Shown here in pieces: positions 49,924 to 59,540 of a stretch of DNA of 64,000 nt. The notes below the pieces were generated by a model. That model was not told the DNA's origin. It saw only the letters and a list, made by a program, of their open reading frames with translations, and did not search any database. Every line of letters begins with the position of its first letter. The stretch's first letter is position 1. The stretch lies in the NCBI RefSeq assembly GCF_030269515.1, contig NZ_BSTM01000009.1, positions 62,001-126,000 on the forward strand. Reading direction: 5' to 3'. Both the position numbers and the translations under genes were made by a program. The DNA is from Actinomadura sp. NBRC 104412 (GTDB taxonomy: Bacteria; Actinomycetota; Actinomycetes; Streptosporangiales; Streptosporangiaceae).

Positions 49924-49964
49924 TTGACACCTCTTAGACCGAGTAAGACTTTTGTATACAGAAG
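49924..49964 (+). promoter_or_regulatory. GntR operator and TTGACA element
   Basis: CTTTTGTATACAGAAG (49949-49964) is a dyad with TGTATACA at its centre and CTT/AAG flanks, a typical GntR/HutC site. TTGACA lies at 49924-49929, so the operator falls on the -10/+1 region of the rightward promoter. I could not settle the -10. Confidence 0.7.
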
Positions 49965-49991
49965 AACCTCCTCGGGGAAAGGACGACCTGG

Positions 49992-50210
49992 ATGGGCGAC
50001 TTCGAGGATCTGAAGGCGGCCATCGAGGCGGAGTTCCCCGGCTGGCTGGTGTGGCGCAGCGACGCCGGCCGCTGGTACGCCACCCGCAGCGGCGACCTCA
50101 CCGACGCGCAGCTCCAGGCGGGCTACGCGATGACGGTGGCGGCCGACGACGCGGCCGGGCTGCGCGACCTGCTGATCGACCAGGCCAGGCGGAACGGCGG
50201 GAACGGCTGA
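49992..50210 (+). CDS. Small protein, unknown function
   Basis: A 72-residue soluble, acidic protein starting MGDFEDLKAAIEAEFPGWLV, with WRSDAGRWYATRSGDLTDAQ and a helical C-terminus. I do not recognise a characterised family; short Trp-containing proteins of this kind are frequent in actinomycetes. AAAGGA lies about nine bases before the ATG. It is directly downstream of the GntR operator, so it is the most probable direct target. A long hairpin follows before glgB. Confidence 0.7.
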   Translation: MGDFEDLKAAIEAEFPGWLVWRSDAGRWYATRSGDLTDAQLQAGYAMTVAADDAAGLRDLLIDQARRNGGNG

Positions 50211-50242
50211 GGAGAGGGGACGGCCTTGCTCCCCCCGGGTGA

Positions 50243-50260
50243 CGGGGGGCGTCCCCCGGC
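50243..50260. repeat. GC palindrome identical to one at 13237
   Basis: CGGGGGGCGTCCCCCGGC, base for base the same as 13237-13254. It lies 33 bases after the 72-codon gene. Confidence 0.65.
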
Positions 50261-50269
50261 AGGGGGATG

Positions 50270-50301
50270 GGCCCGGTCCGTGGACGGGGGCGGACCGGGC
50301 C
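50270..50301 (+). terminator. Long hairpin after the small gene
   Basis: GGCCCGGTCCG and CGGACCGGGCC form a perfect 11-base stem with a 10-base loop, followed by TTCGAGG. It would end the 72-codon transcript and so isolate glgB. There is no poly-T. Confidence 0.6.
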
Positions 50302-50438
50302 TTCGAGGTCGGGACGCCGTGGCCCGTTCCCGGGTGAAGGTCTTCCTAGGTGAAAGTCGCCGATCCCGGGGCATTCCTAGGGGCGTACGCGCACGCTTGG
50401 GCATACAACGACCCCCGGAGCGAGGAGGCCATGGGCTC

Positions 50439-52688
50439 ATGGCACGGGTGACACGTGAGGAGATCGAGAAGCTGGTCGGGGGCGAGCACCACGACCCGCA
50501 CGGTGTCCTCGGCGCCCATCCGGAACGGGAGGGGGTCACCGTCCGCGCGTTGCGTCCCCTCGCCGAGCGCGTCGAGGTCGTGCTGCCCAACGGCGGCCGC
50601 CACAAGCTGCGCCACTACCACGAGGGCGTCTTCGTCGGCACGCTGCCGCCGGAGGCGTCCCTGGCCGGGGACTCCTCCGACACCGCGCCGCTCGCCGTGC
50701 CCGACTACCGCCTCGCGGTGACCTACGGCGACGGTGACGAGCTCATCCAGGACGACCCGTACCGGCACCTGCCCACCCTCGGCGAGCTGGACCTGCACCT
50801 GATCAGCGAGGGACGTCACGAGGAGCTGTGGAAGGCCCTGGGGGCGCAGGTGCGCACCTATGCCTCCGCGTTCGGCGCGGTGACCGGCACCGGGTTCGCG
50901 GTGTGGGCGCCGAACGCGCGGGGCGTGCGCGTGGTGGGCGACTTCAACCACTGGGACGGGCGGGCGCACCCGATGCGCTCGATGGGCTCCACCGGGGTGT
51001 GGGAGCTGTTCATTCCCGGGGTCGATGAGGGGGAGGTCTACAAGTACGAGGTGCTCGGCGCGGACGGGCAGTGGCGGCTCAAGGCCGACCCGATGGCGCG
51101 GGCCGCCGAGGTGCCCCCGGCCACGGGCTCGAAGGTGTTCACGTCCCGGTACGAGTGGGCCGACGGCGGGTGGATGGCCCGCCGCAAGGAACGCTCGTGG
51201 GTGAACGAGCCGATGAGCGTGTACGAGGTGCACCTGGGCTCGTGGCGCGCGGGCCTGGACTACCGGGACCTGGCCAAGGAACTCACCCAGTACGTGAGCG
51301 ACATGGGCTTCACCCACGTGGAGCTGCTCCCCGTCGCGGAACACCCCTACGGCCCGTCGTGGGGGTATCAGGTGACGTCGTACTACGCGCCCACCTCCCG
51401 CTTCGGCGACCCTGACGACTTCCGGCACCTCGTGGACAGCCTGCACCAGGCCGGGATCGGCGTCATCGTCGACTGGGTGCCCGCGCATTTCCCCAAGGAC
51501 GAGTGGGCGCTGGCGCGTTTCGACGGCACCCCGCTGTACGAGCACGAGGACCCGGCGCGCGGCGAGCACCCCGACTGGGGGACGCTGGTGTTCGACTTCG
51601 GCCGCGCGGAGGTCCGCAACTTCCTGGTGGCCAACGCCCTCTACTGGCTGGAGGAGTTCCACATCGACGGGCTGCGCGTCGACGCCGTGGCCTCGATGCT
51701 CTACCTGGACTACTCCCGCGAGGACGGCGAGTGGACGCCCAACGTCTACGGCGGGCGGGAGAACCTGGAGGCCATCTCCTTCCTCCAGGAGATGAACGCC
51801 ACCGCCTACAAGCGCAACCCCGGCATCATGACGATCGCCGAGGAGTCCACGGCCTGGCCCGGCGTGTCCCGTCCCACCCACCTGGGCGGGCTCGGCTTCG
51901 GCTTCAAATGGAACATGGGGTGGATGCACGACACGCTGGAGTATCTGCGGCACGACCCCGTCTTCCGCGGCTACCACCACGGCGAGATCACGTTCTCGCT
52001 GGTCTACGCGTTCTCCGAGAACTACGTGCTGCCGCTGTCGCATGACGAGGTGGTGCATCTCAAGGGGTCGCTGCTGGGCAAGATGCCCGGCGACACCTGG
52101 CGAAAGTTCGCGGGCCTGCGCGTCCTGCTCGCGTACATGTGGTCGCACCCGGGCAAGCAACTGCTGTTCATGGGGTCGGAGTTCGGGCAGGGCGCCGAGT
52201 GGGCCGAGGAACGGTCGCTGGACTGGTGGCTGCTGGACGACGCCTCCGAGGGCGCCGACCATCTCGGCGTCCAGAGGCTCGTCCGCGACCTCAACCACCT
52301 CTACACGTCCCAGCCCGCGCTGTACAGCATGGACACCGTCCCGGAGGGCTTCCGCTGGATCGACGCCAACGACGCCGCCGGCAACACCCTGACCTACCTG
52401 CGTTACGGCAGCACCGAGCCGGAGGTGAGGCGGCAGCCGGTCGTGGCGTGCGTGGTGAACTTCTCCGGCGTGCCGCACGAGAACTACCGGGTGGGTCTCC
52501 CCCACGCCGGTCCCTGGCGGGAACTCCTCAACACCGACGCCTACGAATACGGCGGCAGCGGCGTAGGGAACCTGGGACGGGTCCAGGCGACCGACGAGCC
52601 GCAGCACGCGATGCCCGCGTCCGCTCTCATCCGCGTGCCGCCCCTAGGAGCCATCTTCCTGGCCCCGGAGGCCCCAGAGGCGGGCTAG
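50439..52688 (+). CDS. glgB: 1,4-alpha-glucan branching enzyme
   Basis: GH13_9 enzyme that introduces alpha-1,6 branches into glucan. It has 749 residues with N-terminal carbohydrate-binding regions (ADPYRH-like [18 protein letters not shown] and the CBM48 [20 protein letters not shown]). The catalytic barrel has [20 protein letters not shown], the nucleophile Asp near 415 in [18 protein letters not shown], Glu near 468 in [16 protein letters not shown], and [20 protein letters not shown]. The ATG at 50439 follows GGAGG by ten bases; a closer ATG at 50431 is out of frame. Two TTCCTAGG sequences lie just upstream. Together with glgE, treS and mak it completes the GlgE pathway. Confidence 0.95.
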   Translation: MARVTREEIEKLVGGEHHDPHGVLGAHPEREGVTVRALRPLAERVEVVLPNGGRHKLRHYHEGVFVGTLPPEASLAGDSSDTAPLAVPDYRLAVTYGDGDELIQDDPYRHLPTLGELDLHLISEGRHEELWKALGAQVRTYASAFGAVTGTGFAVWAPNARGVRVVGDFNHWDGRAHPMRSMGSTGVWELFIPGVDEGEVYKYEVLGADGQWRLKADPMARAAEVPPATGSKVFTSRYEWADGGWMARRKERSWVNEPMSVYEVHLGSWRAGLDYRDLAKELTQYVSDMGFTHVELLPVAEHPYGPSWGYQVTSYYAPTSRFGDPDDFRHLVDSLHQAGIGVIVDWVPAHFPKDEWALARFDGTPLYEHEDPARGEHPDWGTLVFDFGRAEVRNFLVANALYWLEEFHIDGLRVDAVASMLYLDYSREDGEWTPNVYGGRENLEAISFLQEMNATAYKRNPGIMTIAEESTAWPGVSRPTHLGGLGFGFKWNMGWMHDTLEYLRHDPVFRGYHHGEITFSLVYAFSENYVLPLSHDEVVHLKGSLLGKMPGDTWRKFAGLRVLLAYMWSHPGKQLLFMGSEFGQGAEWAEERSLDWWLLDDASEGADHLGVQRLVRDLNHLYTSQPALYSMDTVPEGFRWIDANDAAGNTLTYLRYGSTEPEVRRQPVVACVVNFSGVPHENYRVGLPHAGPWRELLNTDAYEYGGSGVGNLGRVQATDEPQHAMPASALIRVPPLGAIFLAPEAPEAG

Positions 52689-52706
52689 AGGCGAGGCGGG
52701 CTAGAG
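52677..52706. repeat. 14-bp direct repeat holding both convergent stop codons
   Basis: GAGGCGGGCTAGAG occurs at 52677-52690 and 52693-52706. The CTAG in the first copy gives the glgB TAG; that in the second gives the TAG of the Nudix gene on the other strand. Confidence 0.8.
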
Positions 52707-53561
52707 ACAGCTCAGCAGCCAGCGCGGTCCCACGACCGACGCCCCGGCGGCCTCGCTGCGCGCGCGGAGCTCGCGGTCCGCGGTGACGACCAGGTAGACG
52801 GCGTCCGGATCCTGCCGACCGACCAGGTCGACGATCTGGTCGTCGCCGCTGCCCCGGGCGGCCACGACCCGTACCCCGTCCGAGGGCTCACCCGCGATGC
52901 TCCGCGCCTCGCCCTCCACCACCAGCACGATCTCGGGGAAGCAGCTGTCGTACGGGACGACGCCCGCGGGCAGGCCCGACACGCCCTCCTTCAGGGCGGC
53001 CAGGTCGTCGCGCAGCCGCGCGTTGGCGGCGGGCCTGTCCTTCCACCAGCCGTCCGCCCTGGCACCGACCACGTTCGCCGCGTCCACCACCAGCACCAGC
53101 CGCCTGAGCGACGTGCGCAACCGCGGCCAGGTCCGCTCGAAGGGCGGGAACAGGCGCTTGTCGGTGACCTTGTCCTCCGCCACCCACGCCGCCTTCCGCG
53201 TCTCCATGGACGCGGGACGCACATGCTCCAGTTCGGGGACGCGGCCGACCACGGAGGCGTACTGCCAGCCGCCGTGGTCCTCCACCAGGATGCCGTGCAC
53301 CTCGACCCGTCGCGTGTCCAGCGTGCATTCCTCGGCGGTCTCGCGCAGCGCACCCGACACCGGATCCTCGTTGCTGTGAATGGCGCCGCCGAACATGCCC
53401 CACGTCCCGCCGCCGATGCCCCACCAGGCCCGTTGCTGGAGCAGCACCCACACCTGGCCGTCCGGGTCACGGTGGTAGGCCATCAGCCCAGCCGCGCCGA
53501 ACCGGCCCCAATGCGAGTGCCCCTGCTCGCATTGCGCCCAGCCGTCACCGTCGCCTCCCAT
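52701..53561 (-). CDS. Nudix hydrolase fused to a NYN/PIN-like domain
   Basis: A 286-residue two-domain protein. The N-terminal Nudix domain opens CEQGHSHWGRFGAAGLMAY and has the Nudix box GAIHSNEDPVSGALRETAEE (about 59-78), the E-x7-REx2EE pattern being complete. It should hydrolyse a nucleoside-diphosphate derivative. The C-terminal part, from about residue 155, reads LVLVVDAANVVGARADGWWK, with RGSGDDQIVDLV and YLVVTADRELRARSEAAGA. The spaced Asp residues resemble a PIN/NYN-type nuclease fold. Joining a nucleotide hydrolase to a possible RNase suggests RNA-end processing or turnover. The domain-2 assignment is from pattern only. Confidence 0.82.
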   Translation of the reverse strand: MGGDGDGWAQCEQGHSHWGRFGAAGLMAYHRDPDGQVWVLLQQRAWWGIGGGTWGMFGGAIHSNEDPVSGALRETAEECTLDTRRVEVHGILVEDHGGWQYASVVGRVPELEHVRPASMETRKAAWVAEDKVTDKRLFPPFERTWPRLRTSLRRLVLVVDAANVVGARADGWWKDRPAANARLRDDLAALKEGVSGLPAGVVPYDSCFPEIVLVVEGEARSIAGEPSDGVRVVAARGSGDDQIVDLVGRQDPDAVYLVVTADRELRARSEAAGASVVGPRWLLSCL

Positions 53562-53585
53562 GAGGAGACCCTAGCGGCCAGCGCA

Positions 53586-53591
53586 TAAGGT
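53586..53591 (+). promoter_or_regulatory. -10 element of a leaderless sppA transcript
   Basis: TAAGGT (TANNNT) ends seven bases before the sppA ATG, so transcription would start at the A of the start codon. No -35 match is seen. Confidence 0.5.
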
Positions 53592-53597
53592 GGGTCC

Positions 53598-55301
53598 ATG
53601 GTCGATCCCGGCACAGTCGTCAGCATCATCCAGCAGGCACGCGAGCGGCGCACCGCGCCCCTGATCCTGGAGCTCGACCTGACCGACGGGATGGTGGAGG
53701 CGGCACCCGCCGACCCGCTGTCCGCGCTGATGTCGATGCGCCGCAACCAGCTACGGGACGTCCTGGACGGGCTGCGCCGGGCACGCGGCGACGACCGGGT
53801 GAAGGCCCTGGTGGTCAAGATCACCGGCGGGATCGGCCTGGCGGTGGTGCAGGAGCTGCGCCAGGCCGTCCAGGCGGTACGGGACGCGGGCAAGCTCACC
53901 GTCGCCTGGGCGGAGAGCTTCGGCGAGGCCGGGCGCGGCACCGTCCCCTACTACCTGGCGTCGGTGTTCGAACGGGTGTACGTCCAGCCGTCCGGTGACG
54001 TGGGCCTGATGGGCCTGGCGCTGGAGGAGCCGTTCTTCGCCGGGGCGCTGGAGAAGGCGGGCGTCCAGCCCAGGTTCGCGCAGCGGCACGAGTACAAGAC
54101 CGCGGCCAACACCTTCGTCGAGAAGGGCTACACGCCCGCGCACCGCGAGTCGTCCCAGCGCGTGGTCACCTCCGTCACCGAACAGGTCATCGACGGGATC
54201 GCCACCGGGCGCGGGCTGAGCCGGGAGCGGGTGCGCGAGCTGATGGACCGCGGCCCCCTGCTGGCCGACGAGGCCCTGGAGTCCGGGCTGGTCGACAGGC
54301 TCGGCTACCGCGACGAGGTCTACGCCGACGTGCGCGCCCAGGTCGGCGACGACGCCCAGCTTCGCTACCTCGCCCGCTACAACCGCGCCCACGGCCTGGC
54401 CAAGCGGCTGCCGCGGCCGGGCAGGAACGACGCCATCGCCCTGATCAACGGGCAGGGCCCGATCCGGCTCGGCCGCAGCGGCCGTGGCGGCCCCCTGCCC
54501 GGCCAGGGCACGGCGATGGGCTCGGACACCATCGGCGCCGCCCTGCGCGCCGCCGTCCGCGACGACCGGGTCAAGGCGATCGTGTTCCGGGTGAACAGCC
54601 CCGGCGGCTCCGCGGTGGCCTCCGACGCGATCTGGCGGGAGGTGGTGCTGGCGCGCAAGGCGGGCAAGCCCGTGATCGTCTCGATGGGCAACGTGGCCGC
54701 GTCCGGCGGCTACTACGTGGCGATGGCCGCCGACACCATCGTCGCCCAGCCCGGCACCCTCACCGGATCGATCGGGGTGGTGTTCGGCAAGCCCGTGATC
54801 AACGGGCTGCTCGACCGGGCCGGGATCGGGATGGGCAGCGTCGCCGAGGGCGAGCACTCCCGGCTGCTCAGCGTCACCAAGGACTTCAGCTCGTCGGAGT
54901 GGGAGCGCGTCGACGCGCTGCTCGACCGGATCTACGACGACTTCACCGCCAAGGCCGCCGAGGGCCGCGGCCTGCCGAGGGAACGGATGGACGAGCTGGC
55001 CCGCGGCCGCGTCTGGACCGGCGCCGACGCCAAGGCCAACGGCCTCGTGGACGAGCTGGGCGGCCTCGACCTGGCGTTCGACCTGGCACGCGAGCGCGCC
55101 AGGCTGCCCGAGGACGCACCGATCCGCACGTACCCGCAGGTGTCGCCGCTGGAGCGGCTGCGCCAGCCGGAGTCCAGCGAGGACCGCACCGCCGCCCGCG
55201 CCCGCTTCGACGCCTGGGGGTCGCTGGGCGGCCTTGCGGCGCGGCTGGGGCTGCCCGCCACCGGCCCGCTGACCCTGCCGGGCGCCTGGGAGATCCGCTG
55301 A
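53598..55301 (+). CDS. sppA: Signal peptide peptidase SppA (67-kDa type)
   Basis: A Ser-Lys protease that clears cleaved signal peptides. The 567-residue protein has two tandem ClpP-like halves. The catalytic Lys is Lys167 (RHEYKTAANTFVEKGYTP) in the first half and the nucleophile Ser369 (MGNVAASGGYYVAMAAD) in the second, the arrangement of E. coli SppA. LTGSIGVVFGKPV follows. There is no N-terminal membrane segment, unlike the E. coli enzyme, so it may be cytoplasmic or loosely attached. The ATG at 53598 is supported by the -10 exactly seven bases before it. Its TGA overlaps the likely CTG start of the next gene. Confidence 0.92.
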   Translation: MVDPGTVVSIIQQARERRTAPLILELDLTDGMVEAAPADPLSALMSMRRNQLRDVLDGLRRARGDDRVKALVVKITGGIGLAVVQELRQAVQAVRDAGKLTVAWAESFGEAGRGTVPYYLASVFERVYVQPSGDVGLMGLALEEPFFAGALEKAGVQPRFAQRHEYKTAANTFVEKGYTPAHRESSQRVVTSVTEQVIDGIATGRGLSRERVRELMDRGPLLADEALESGLVDRLGYRDEVYADVRAQVGDDAQLRYLARYNRAHGLAKRLPRPGRNDAIALINGQGPIRLGRSGRGGPLPGQGTAMGSDTIGAALRAAVRDDRVKAIVFRVNSPGGSAVASDAIWREVVLARKAGKPVIVSMGNVAASGGYYVAMAADTIVAQPGTLTGSIGVVFGKPVINGLLDRAGIGMGSVAEGEHSRLLSVTKDFSSSEWERVDALLDRIYDDFTAKAAEGRGLPRERMDELARGRVWTGADAKANGLVDELGGLDLAFDLARERARLPEDAPIRTYPQVSPLERLRQPESSEDRTAARARFDAWGSLGGLAARLGLPATGPLTLPGAWEIR

Positions 55302-55786
55302 CGGCCCTCACCGGCTACACCGACGCGATCTCCTGCTTCGCCACCGGTGTGGCCGTCCTCACCGTCCGGGACGGGCGTGACGACATCGGCACGACCGTCA
55401 CCTCCCTCATGTCGGTCTCCCTGGACCCGCCCATGATCGCGGTCGGGGTCGCCTCGGGTTCGTACCTGACCGAGGTGCTGACCGTCCAGGACCGCTGGGC
55501 CGTCACCGTGCTGAGCGCCGGGCAGCGCGCCCTGGCCGGGCGGTTCGCGGCCGAGGGCCGTCCCGGCGCCCGCATCCTCCTGGCCGCCGAACCGCATCAC
55601 CGCGGCCCGGAGTCGGACGCGCTCATTCCCGACCACGGCCTCACCGCCCTGGAGTGCGAGACCCGCGACCATGCCGAGGCCGGCGACCACACGCTGTTCC
55701 TGGCGGAAGTGCTGTCGGCCGACTACGTGACCCGCGACGCGACGCCTCTCATCCGCGTCAACCGCCGCTACCTCACACCGTCCTAG
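55298..55786 (+). CDS. Flavin reductase-like domain protein, probable CTG start
   Basis: A 162-residue FMN-binding split-barrel protein of the flavin reductase-like (HpaC/ActVB) family. It has [58 protein letters not shown] and [11 protein letters not shown]. Such proteins reduce FMN or FAD for a partner oxygenase, or act as flavin-dependent oxidases. No ATG, GTG or TTG lies near the family start. CTG at 55298 overlaps the sppA TGA (CTGA) and has GGGAG five bases upstream, giving the usual 13 residues before FATG. An internal GTG would cut off the first strand. The 3' end overlaps hutI by 14 bases. Confidence 0.78.
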   Translation: MTALTGYTDAISCFATGVAVLTVRDGRDDIGTTVTSLMSVSLDPPMIAVGVASGSYLTEVLTVQDRWAVTVLSAGQRALAGRFAAEGRPGARILLAAEPHHRGPESDALIPDHGLTALECETRDHAEAGDHTLFLAEVLSADYVTRDATPLIRVNRRYLTPS

Positions 55787-56939
55787 CCCCCGCCTTCCAG
55801 ACGGCGGCCGTTTGCGGGACGCCGGGACGGTAGGCGAGGTGGATGTGGGATGGGGCGTCCAGCACGTGCACGTCCGCGCGTGCGCCCACGTCCAGGTACC
55901 CCACGTCGGTGCGGCGCAGGGCCGCCGCGCCCCCGGCCGTGGCGGACCAGACTGCCTCCGCCGGGGTCATGCGCATGTCCCGCACGGCGACCGCGATGCA
56001 GAACGCCATGCTGGAGCTGTAGCAGGAGCCGGGGTTGCAGTCGGTGGCGAGGGCGACGGTCGCGCCCGCGTCCAGGAGGCGGCGGGCGTCGGGGTAGGGC
56101 TGGCGGGTGGAGAACTCGACCCCGGGCAGGAGGGTCGCGACGGTTCGCGAGCCCGCGAGGGCGTCGACGTCGTCGTCGGTGAGGAACGTGCAGTGGTCGG
56201 CGGACGCCGCGTCCATCTCGACGGCGAGCCGGACACCCGGTCCGGCGTGGAGCTGGTTGGCGTGGAGGCGCGGCAGCAGGCCCGCGTCGACGCCCGCGCG
56301 CAGGATCTCGCGGGCCTGGTCGGCGTCGAACGCGCCCTTCTCGCAGAAGACGTCGATCCAGCGGGCGTGCGGGGCGCAGGCGGCCAGCATCTCGGTCGAG
56401 ACCAGCCGCGTGTAGCCCTGCGGGTCGTCGCCGTACTCGGACGGGACGACGTGCGCGCCCAGGAACGTCACCTCGTCGGCGACCTCGGCCGCGATGCGCA
56501 CGGCGCGCTCCTCCTCCGCGACCGACAGGCCGTAGCCGGACTTGCATTCCACGGTGGTCGTCCCCTGCCGGGCCATCTCGGCGACGAGGCGGCGCAGGTT
56601 GGCCCGCAGGTCGTCGTCGGTGGCGGCGCGGGTCCTGGCGACGGTGGTGCGGATGCCTCCCGCCGCGTACGGGCGGCCGCTCATCCGGGCGGCGAACTCC
56701 GCGGCGCGCTCGCCCGCGAACACCAGGTGGGCGTGCGAGTCCACGAACCCGGGCAGGACGGCCCGGCCCCCGGCGTCGTACGACTCGTCGGCGGCGGGCA
56801 CGGCGGAGGAGGGCCCGACCCAGGCGATCACGCCGCCGTCGATCACCAGTGCCGCGTCCGCGAGCAGCCCCAGCGGGCCCTCGCCCAGGCCGGGACGGTT
56901 GGTGACCAGCTCCCCGATGTTGATGATCGCGATGCTCAC
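55773..56939 (-). CDS. hutI: Imidazolonepropionase
   Basis: Third step of histidine degradation: hydrolyses imidazolone-5-propionate to N-formimino-glutamate. The 388-residue amidohydrolase has the metal-binding VDSHAHLVF (His69, His71), [32 protein letters not shown] and [15 protein letters not shown]. The GTG at 56939 overlaps the hutF stop (GTGA), so it is coupled and last in the hut operon. The 3' end runs 14 bases into the convergent flavin-reductase gene. The identification is secure. Confidence 0.95.
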   Translation of the reverse strand: MSIAIINIGELVTNRPGLGEGPLGLLADAALVIDGGVIAWVGPSSAVPAADESYDAGGRAVLPGFVDSHAHLVFAGERAAEFAARMSGRPYAAGGIRTTVARTRAATDDDLRANLRRLVAEMARQGTTTVECKSGYGLSVAEEERAVRIAAEVADEVTFLGAHVVPSEYGDDPQGYTRLVSTEMLAACAPHARWIDVFCEKGAFDADQAREILRAGVDAGLLPRLHANQLHAGPGVRLAVEMDAASADHCTFLTDDDVDALAGSRTVATLLPGVEFSTRQPYPDARRLLDAGATVALATDCNPGSCYSSSMAFCIAVAVRDMRMTPAEAVWSATAGGAAALRRTDVGYLDVGARADVHVLDAPSHIHLAYRPGVPQTAAVWKAGARTV

Positions 56940-58327
56940 CCGTTCAGGGTCGCATGGAGCGCCGCGATGGCCTCGCGCAGGGATCCGGGGACGTCGTCCA
57001 CCAGCAGGTGCCGCCCGTCCCGGACGATCTCACGTCCCGACACGACGACTGAACGCACATCGGCGGCTGTCGCGGCGAACACCACCGTTTCAGCGGCGAG
57101 AGCAGGCCCCGGGCCGACGGTACGGACGGAGTCGAGCGCGACCGTGACCAGATCGGCGTAGGCGCCGGGTTCCAGCCGTCCCGCCTCGGGCCAGCCGAGG
57201 GCGTAGTGACCGTTCCAGGTCGCGGCGGCGAGCAGTTCCCCGGCCGTCCAGTGGCCGCGCTCCCGGGTCCGCAGCCGCTCGTTCAGCTCGACCGCGCGGG
57301 CCTCCTCGAACAGGTCGATCATCGCGTGCTGGTCCGAGCCGAGGCAGATGGGGGACCCGGCGCGGGACAGCGCGCGAGCGGGGCCGATGCCGTCGGCGAG
57401 GTCCCGCTCGGTGGTGGGGCACATGCACACACCGGTCATGGTGGTGCCCAGCAGGTCGATGTCGTCGGGGGTGAGGTGGGTGGCGTGGACGGCCACGGTA
57501 CGGGCGCCCAGCGCTCCGCACTCGGCCAGGAGGCGGGTGGGGGTGACGCCGTACGCGTGCCGGCAGGCCTCGTTCTCCGCCGGTTGCTCGGACAGGTGGA
57601 CGTGCAGCGGCGCTTGGCGCTCCCTGGCCCACCCGGCGACGGAGCGGATCTGCTCGGGCGGGACGGCCCGCACGGAATGGATCGCGGCGCCGACGCGGGC
57701 GTGCGGCCGCCCGCCCTTGTCGGTGTGCTCGTACAGGCTGTCCACGCGGCGCGCCCAGTTGCCCACGCTGCCGTCGCCGAACCGCAGTTGCGGGCCCATG
57801 AGGGGCCGGTCGATGCCGCCCCTGAGATAGCAGGTGTCCAGCAGGGTGATCCGGATGCCGGCGTCCGCGGCCGCGGCGATCAGCACCTCCCCCATGGCGT
57901 TGGGGTTGTCGTACGGGTCGCCGCCCGGCTTGTGGTGCAGGTAGTGGAACTCGCCCACGCAGCTGATCCCGGCGAGGGCCATCTCGGCGTAGACGGCCGT
58001 GGCGAGCGCGCGATAGGCGTCGGGCCCGATCCGGTCGGCGACCTTGTACATCTGGTCGCGCCACGTCCAGAAGGTGCCGGGCATGCGCGGCGGGCCGGAT
58101 CCGGCCGGCCGGGCCGGCTCGGCCTGGACCCAGCCTCGGAGCGCGCGGTGGAAGGCGTGGGAGTGGGCGTCGGCCAGGCCGGGGAGGGTCAGACCGCGCA
58201 GGACGGAGGTTCCCGGAGGGGCCGGCACGCCGCGGGTGACGCTGGTGAAGCGCTCGCCGTCGGCCTCGATGAGCACGTCGGCGGCCACCTCGTCCCCAAG
58301 CCAGGCGAACTCGGCGAACCACTGCAT
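56936..58327 (-). CDS. hutF: Formimidoylglutamate deiminase
   Basis: Converts N-formimino-glutamate to N-formyl-glutamate and ammonia. The 463-residue amidohydrolase starts [20 protein letters not shown]. It has [16 protein letters not shown] (metal ligands His55 and His57), [50 protein letters not shown] and [17 protein letters not shown], all HutF signatures. The ATG at 58327 gives a full-length protein; the longer open frame upstream overlaps the M20 gene in another frame. It starts ten bases after the M20 gene stop and overlaps hutI. Its presence selects the two-step (HutF/HutG-type) route to glutamate. Confidence 0.94.
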   Translation of the reverse strand: MQWFAEFAWLGDEVAADVLIEADGERFTSVTRGVPAPPGTSVLRGLTLPGLADAHSHAFHRALRGWVQAEPARPAGSGPPRMPGTFWTWRDQMYKVADRIGPDAYRALATAVYAEMALAGISCVGEFHYLHHKPGGDPYDNPNAMGEVLIAAAADAGIRITLLDTCYLRGGIDRPLMGPQLRFGDGSVGNWARRVDSLYEHTDKGGRPHARVGAAIHSVRAVPPEQIRSVAGWARERQAPLHVHLSEQPAENEACRHAYGVTPTRLLAECGALGARTVAVHATHLTPDDIDLLGTTMTGVCMCPTTERDLADGIGPARALSRAGSPICLGSDQHAMIDLFEEARAVELNERLRTRERGHWTAGELLAAATWNGHYALGWPEAGRLEPGAYADLVTVALDSVRTVGPGPALAAETVVFAATAADVRSVVVSGREIVRDGRHLLVDDVPGSLREAIAALHATLNG

Positions 58328-58337
58328 AGCGAATGTC

Positions 58338-59540
58338 CTACCCGGCGGCGGCGTTGTCGAGCACGGCGGCAAGGGCCTCCACACCGGCCAGGCAGTCGTC
58401 CGGCTCGGCGTGCTCGGCGGGCGCGTGCGACACCCCGGTCGGGTTCCGGACGAACAGCATCGCGGTGGGCATCCGCGCCGCCAGGATCCCCGCGTCGTGG
58501 CCCGCGCCCGTGGGCAGGACGGGCACGCCGCCAAGGACCCCGGCGAGCCGGTCACGGAGAGCGGTGTCGAACCCGACGACGGGGGTGTAGGACTCCTCGG
58601 CGAGGTCCACGGCGACGCCGTGCTCGCGGGCGGCGCGGCGGGCCTCCTCCCGGACCTCCGCCACGGTCGCCCGCACGGACGCGTCGGCGGGGCCGCGGGC
58701 GTCCAGCCAGGCGGTGACGGCGGACGGGATGGCGTTCACCCCGTTCGGCATCACCTCGACCCTGCCGACCGTCGCCAGCGTCCCGTGGCGGACGGCGGCC
58801 CGGCGCGCGGCCAGCACCATCGCCGCGAAGGGGAGCATGGGGTCGCGGCGGTCGGTCAGAGGGGTCGTGCCCGCGTGGTTCCCCTCCCCCGCGAACCCGA
58901 ACCGCCACCGGCCGTGCGGGACGATCGCGCTCGCCACCCCTACGGGTTCGTCCTCGCGCAGGGCGCGGCCCTGCTCGACGTGCAGTTCGATGAAGCACCC
59001 GATCCGGGACAGCAGGCCGGGGTCCTCGCCGATGCGTTCCGGGTCGAGGCCGTTCGCGGCGAGCACGCTCGCGAGCGAGCGCCCGTCGCGGTCGCGCAGG
59101 CCACGGGCGCGTTCGGGACCGATCGCACCGGTGAGCAGGCGCGACCCCAGGCACGCCACGCCGAACCTGGCCCCCTCCTCCTCGGCGAACGCCGCGACCC
59201 CGATGGGGCGACCCGGGCGCACGCCGCGCTCGCGCAGCAGGTCGATCGCGGCGAACGCCGACACGACGCCGAGCGGCCCGTCGTAGGCGCCGCCGCCCGG
59301 CACCGAGTCCAGATGGCTTCCGGTCAGGACCGCCGGGCCGTGCGCGCCCTCCGGGTGCCACCAGGCGAACAGGTTGCCGTTCGCGTCGCCCTCCACGGCC
59401 AGGCCGCGGCGGCGCGCCTCGTCCCTGAACCAGTCCCGGCACTCCAGCTCGGCAGGGGTCCAGGCGAACCGGTGATAGCCTCCGCTCTCCGCGTCCCGCC
59501 CAATGGGCAGCAACGCCTCCCACATCTCCGTGAAGCTCAT
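58338..59540 (-). CDS. M20-family amidohydrolase (allantoate amidohydrolase-like) in hut operon
   Basis: A 400-residue M20 peptidase-family amidase of the allantoate amidohydrolase/N-carbamoyl-amino-acid hydrolase group. Metal ligands are visible: His76 ([11 protein letters not shown]), Asp87 ([12 protein letters not shown]), the Glu cluster AEEEGARF (120-122), FIELHVEQG and a late His in [12 protein letters not shown]; the lid has [11 protein letters not shown]. No purine-degradation gene lies nearby. It is wedged between hutU (ATGA overlap) and hutF. I infer that it hydrolyses N-formylglutamate, doing the job of HutG, which is absent from the window. By name alone it could be annotated as allantoate amidohydrolase. 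Confidence 0.85.
   Translation of the reverse strand: MSFTEMWEALLPIGRDAESGGYHRFAWTPAELECRDWFRDEARRRGLAVEGDANGNLFAWWHPEGAHGPAVLTGSHLDSVPGGGAYDGPLGVVSAFAAIDLLRERGVRPGRPIGVAAFAEEEGARFGVACLGSRLLTGAIGPERARGLRDRDGRSLASVLAANGLDPERIGEDPGLLSRIGCFIELHVEQGRALREDEPVGVASAIVPHGRWRFGFAGEGNHAGTTPLTDRRDPMLPFAAMVLAARRAAVRHGTLATVGRVEVMPNGVNAIPSAVTAWLDARGPADASVRATVAEVREEARRAAREHGVAVDLAEESYTPVVGFDTALRDRLAGVLGGVPVLPTGAGHDAGILAARMPTAMLFVRNPTGVSHAPAEHAEPDDCLAGVEALAAVLDNAAAG

Noticed and set aside
50342..50386. Two TTCCTAGG sequences before glgB as attachment sites.
   Set aside because: No integrase, tRNA or mobile genes nearby; CCTAGG pairs this short can be chance.
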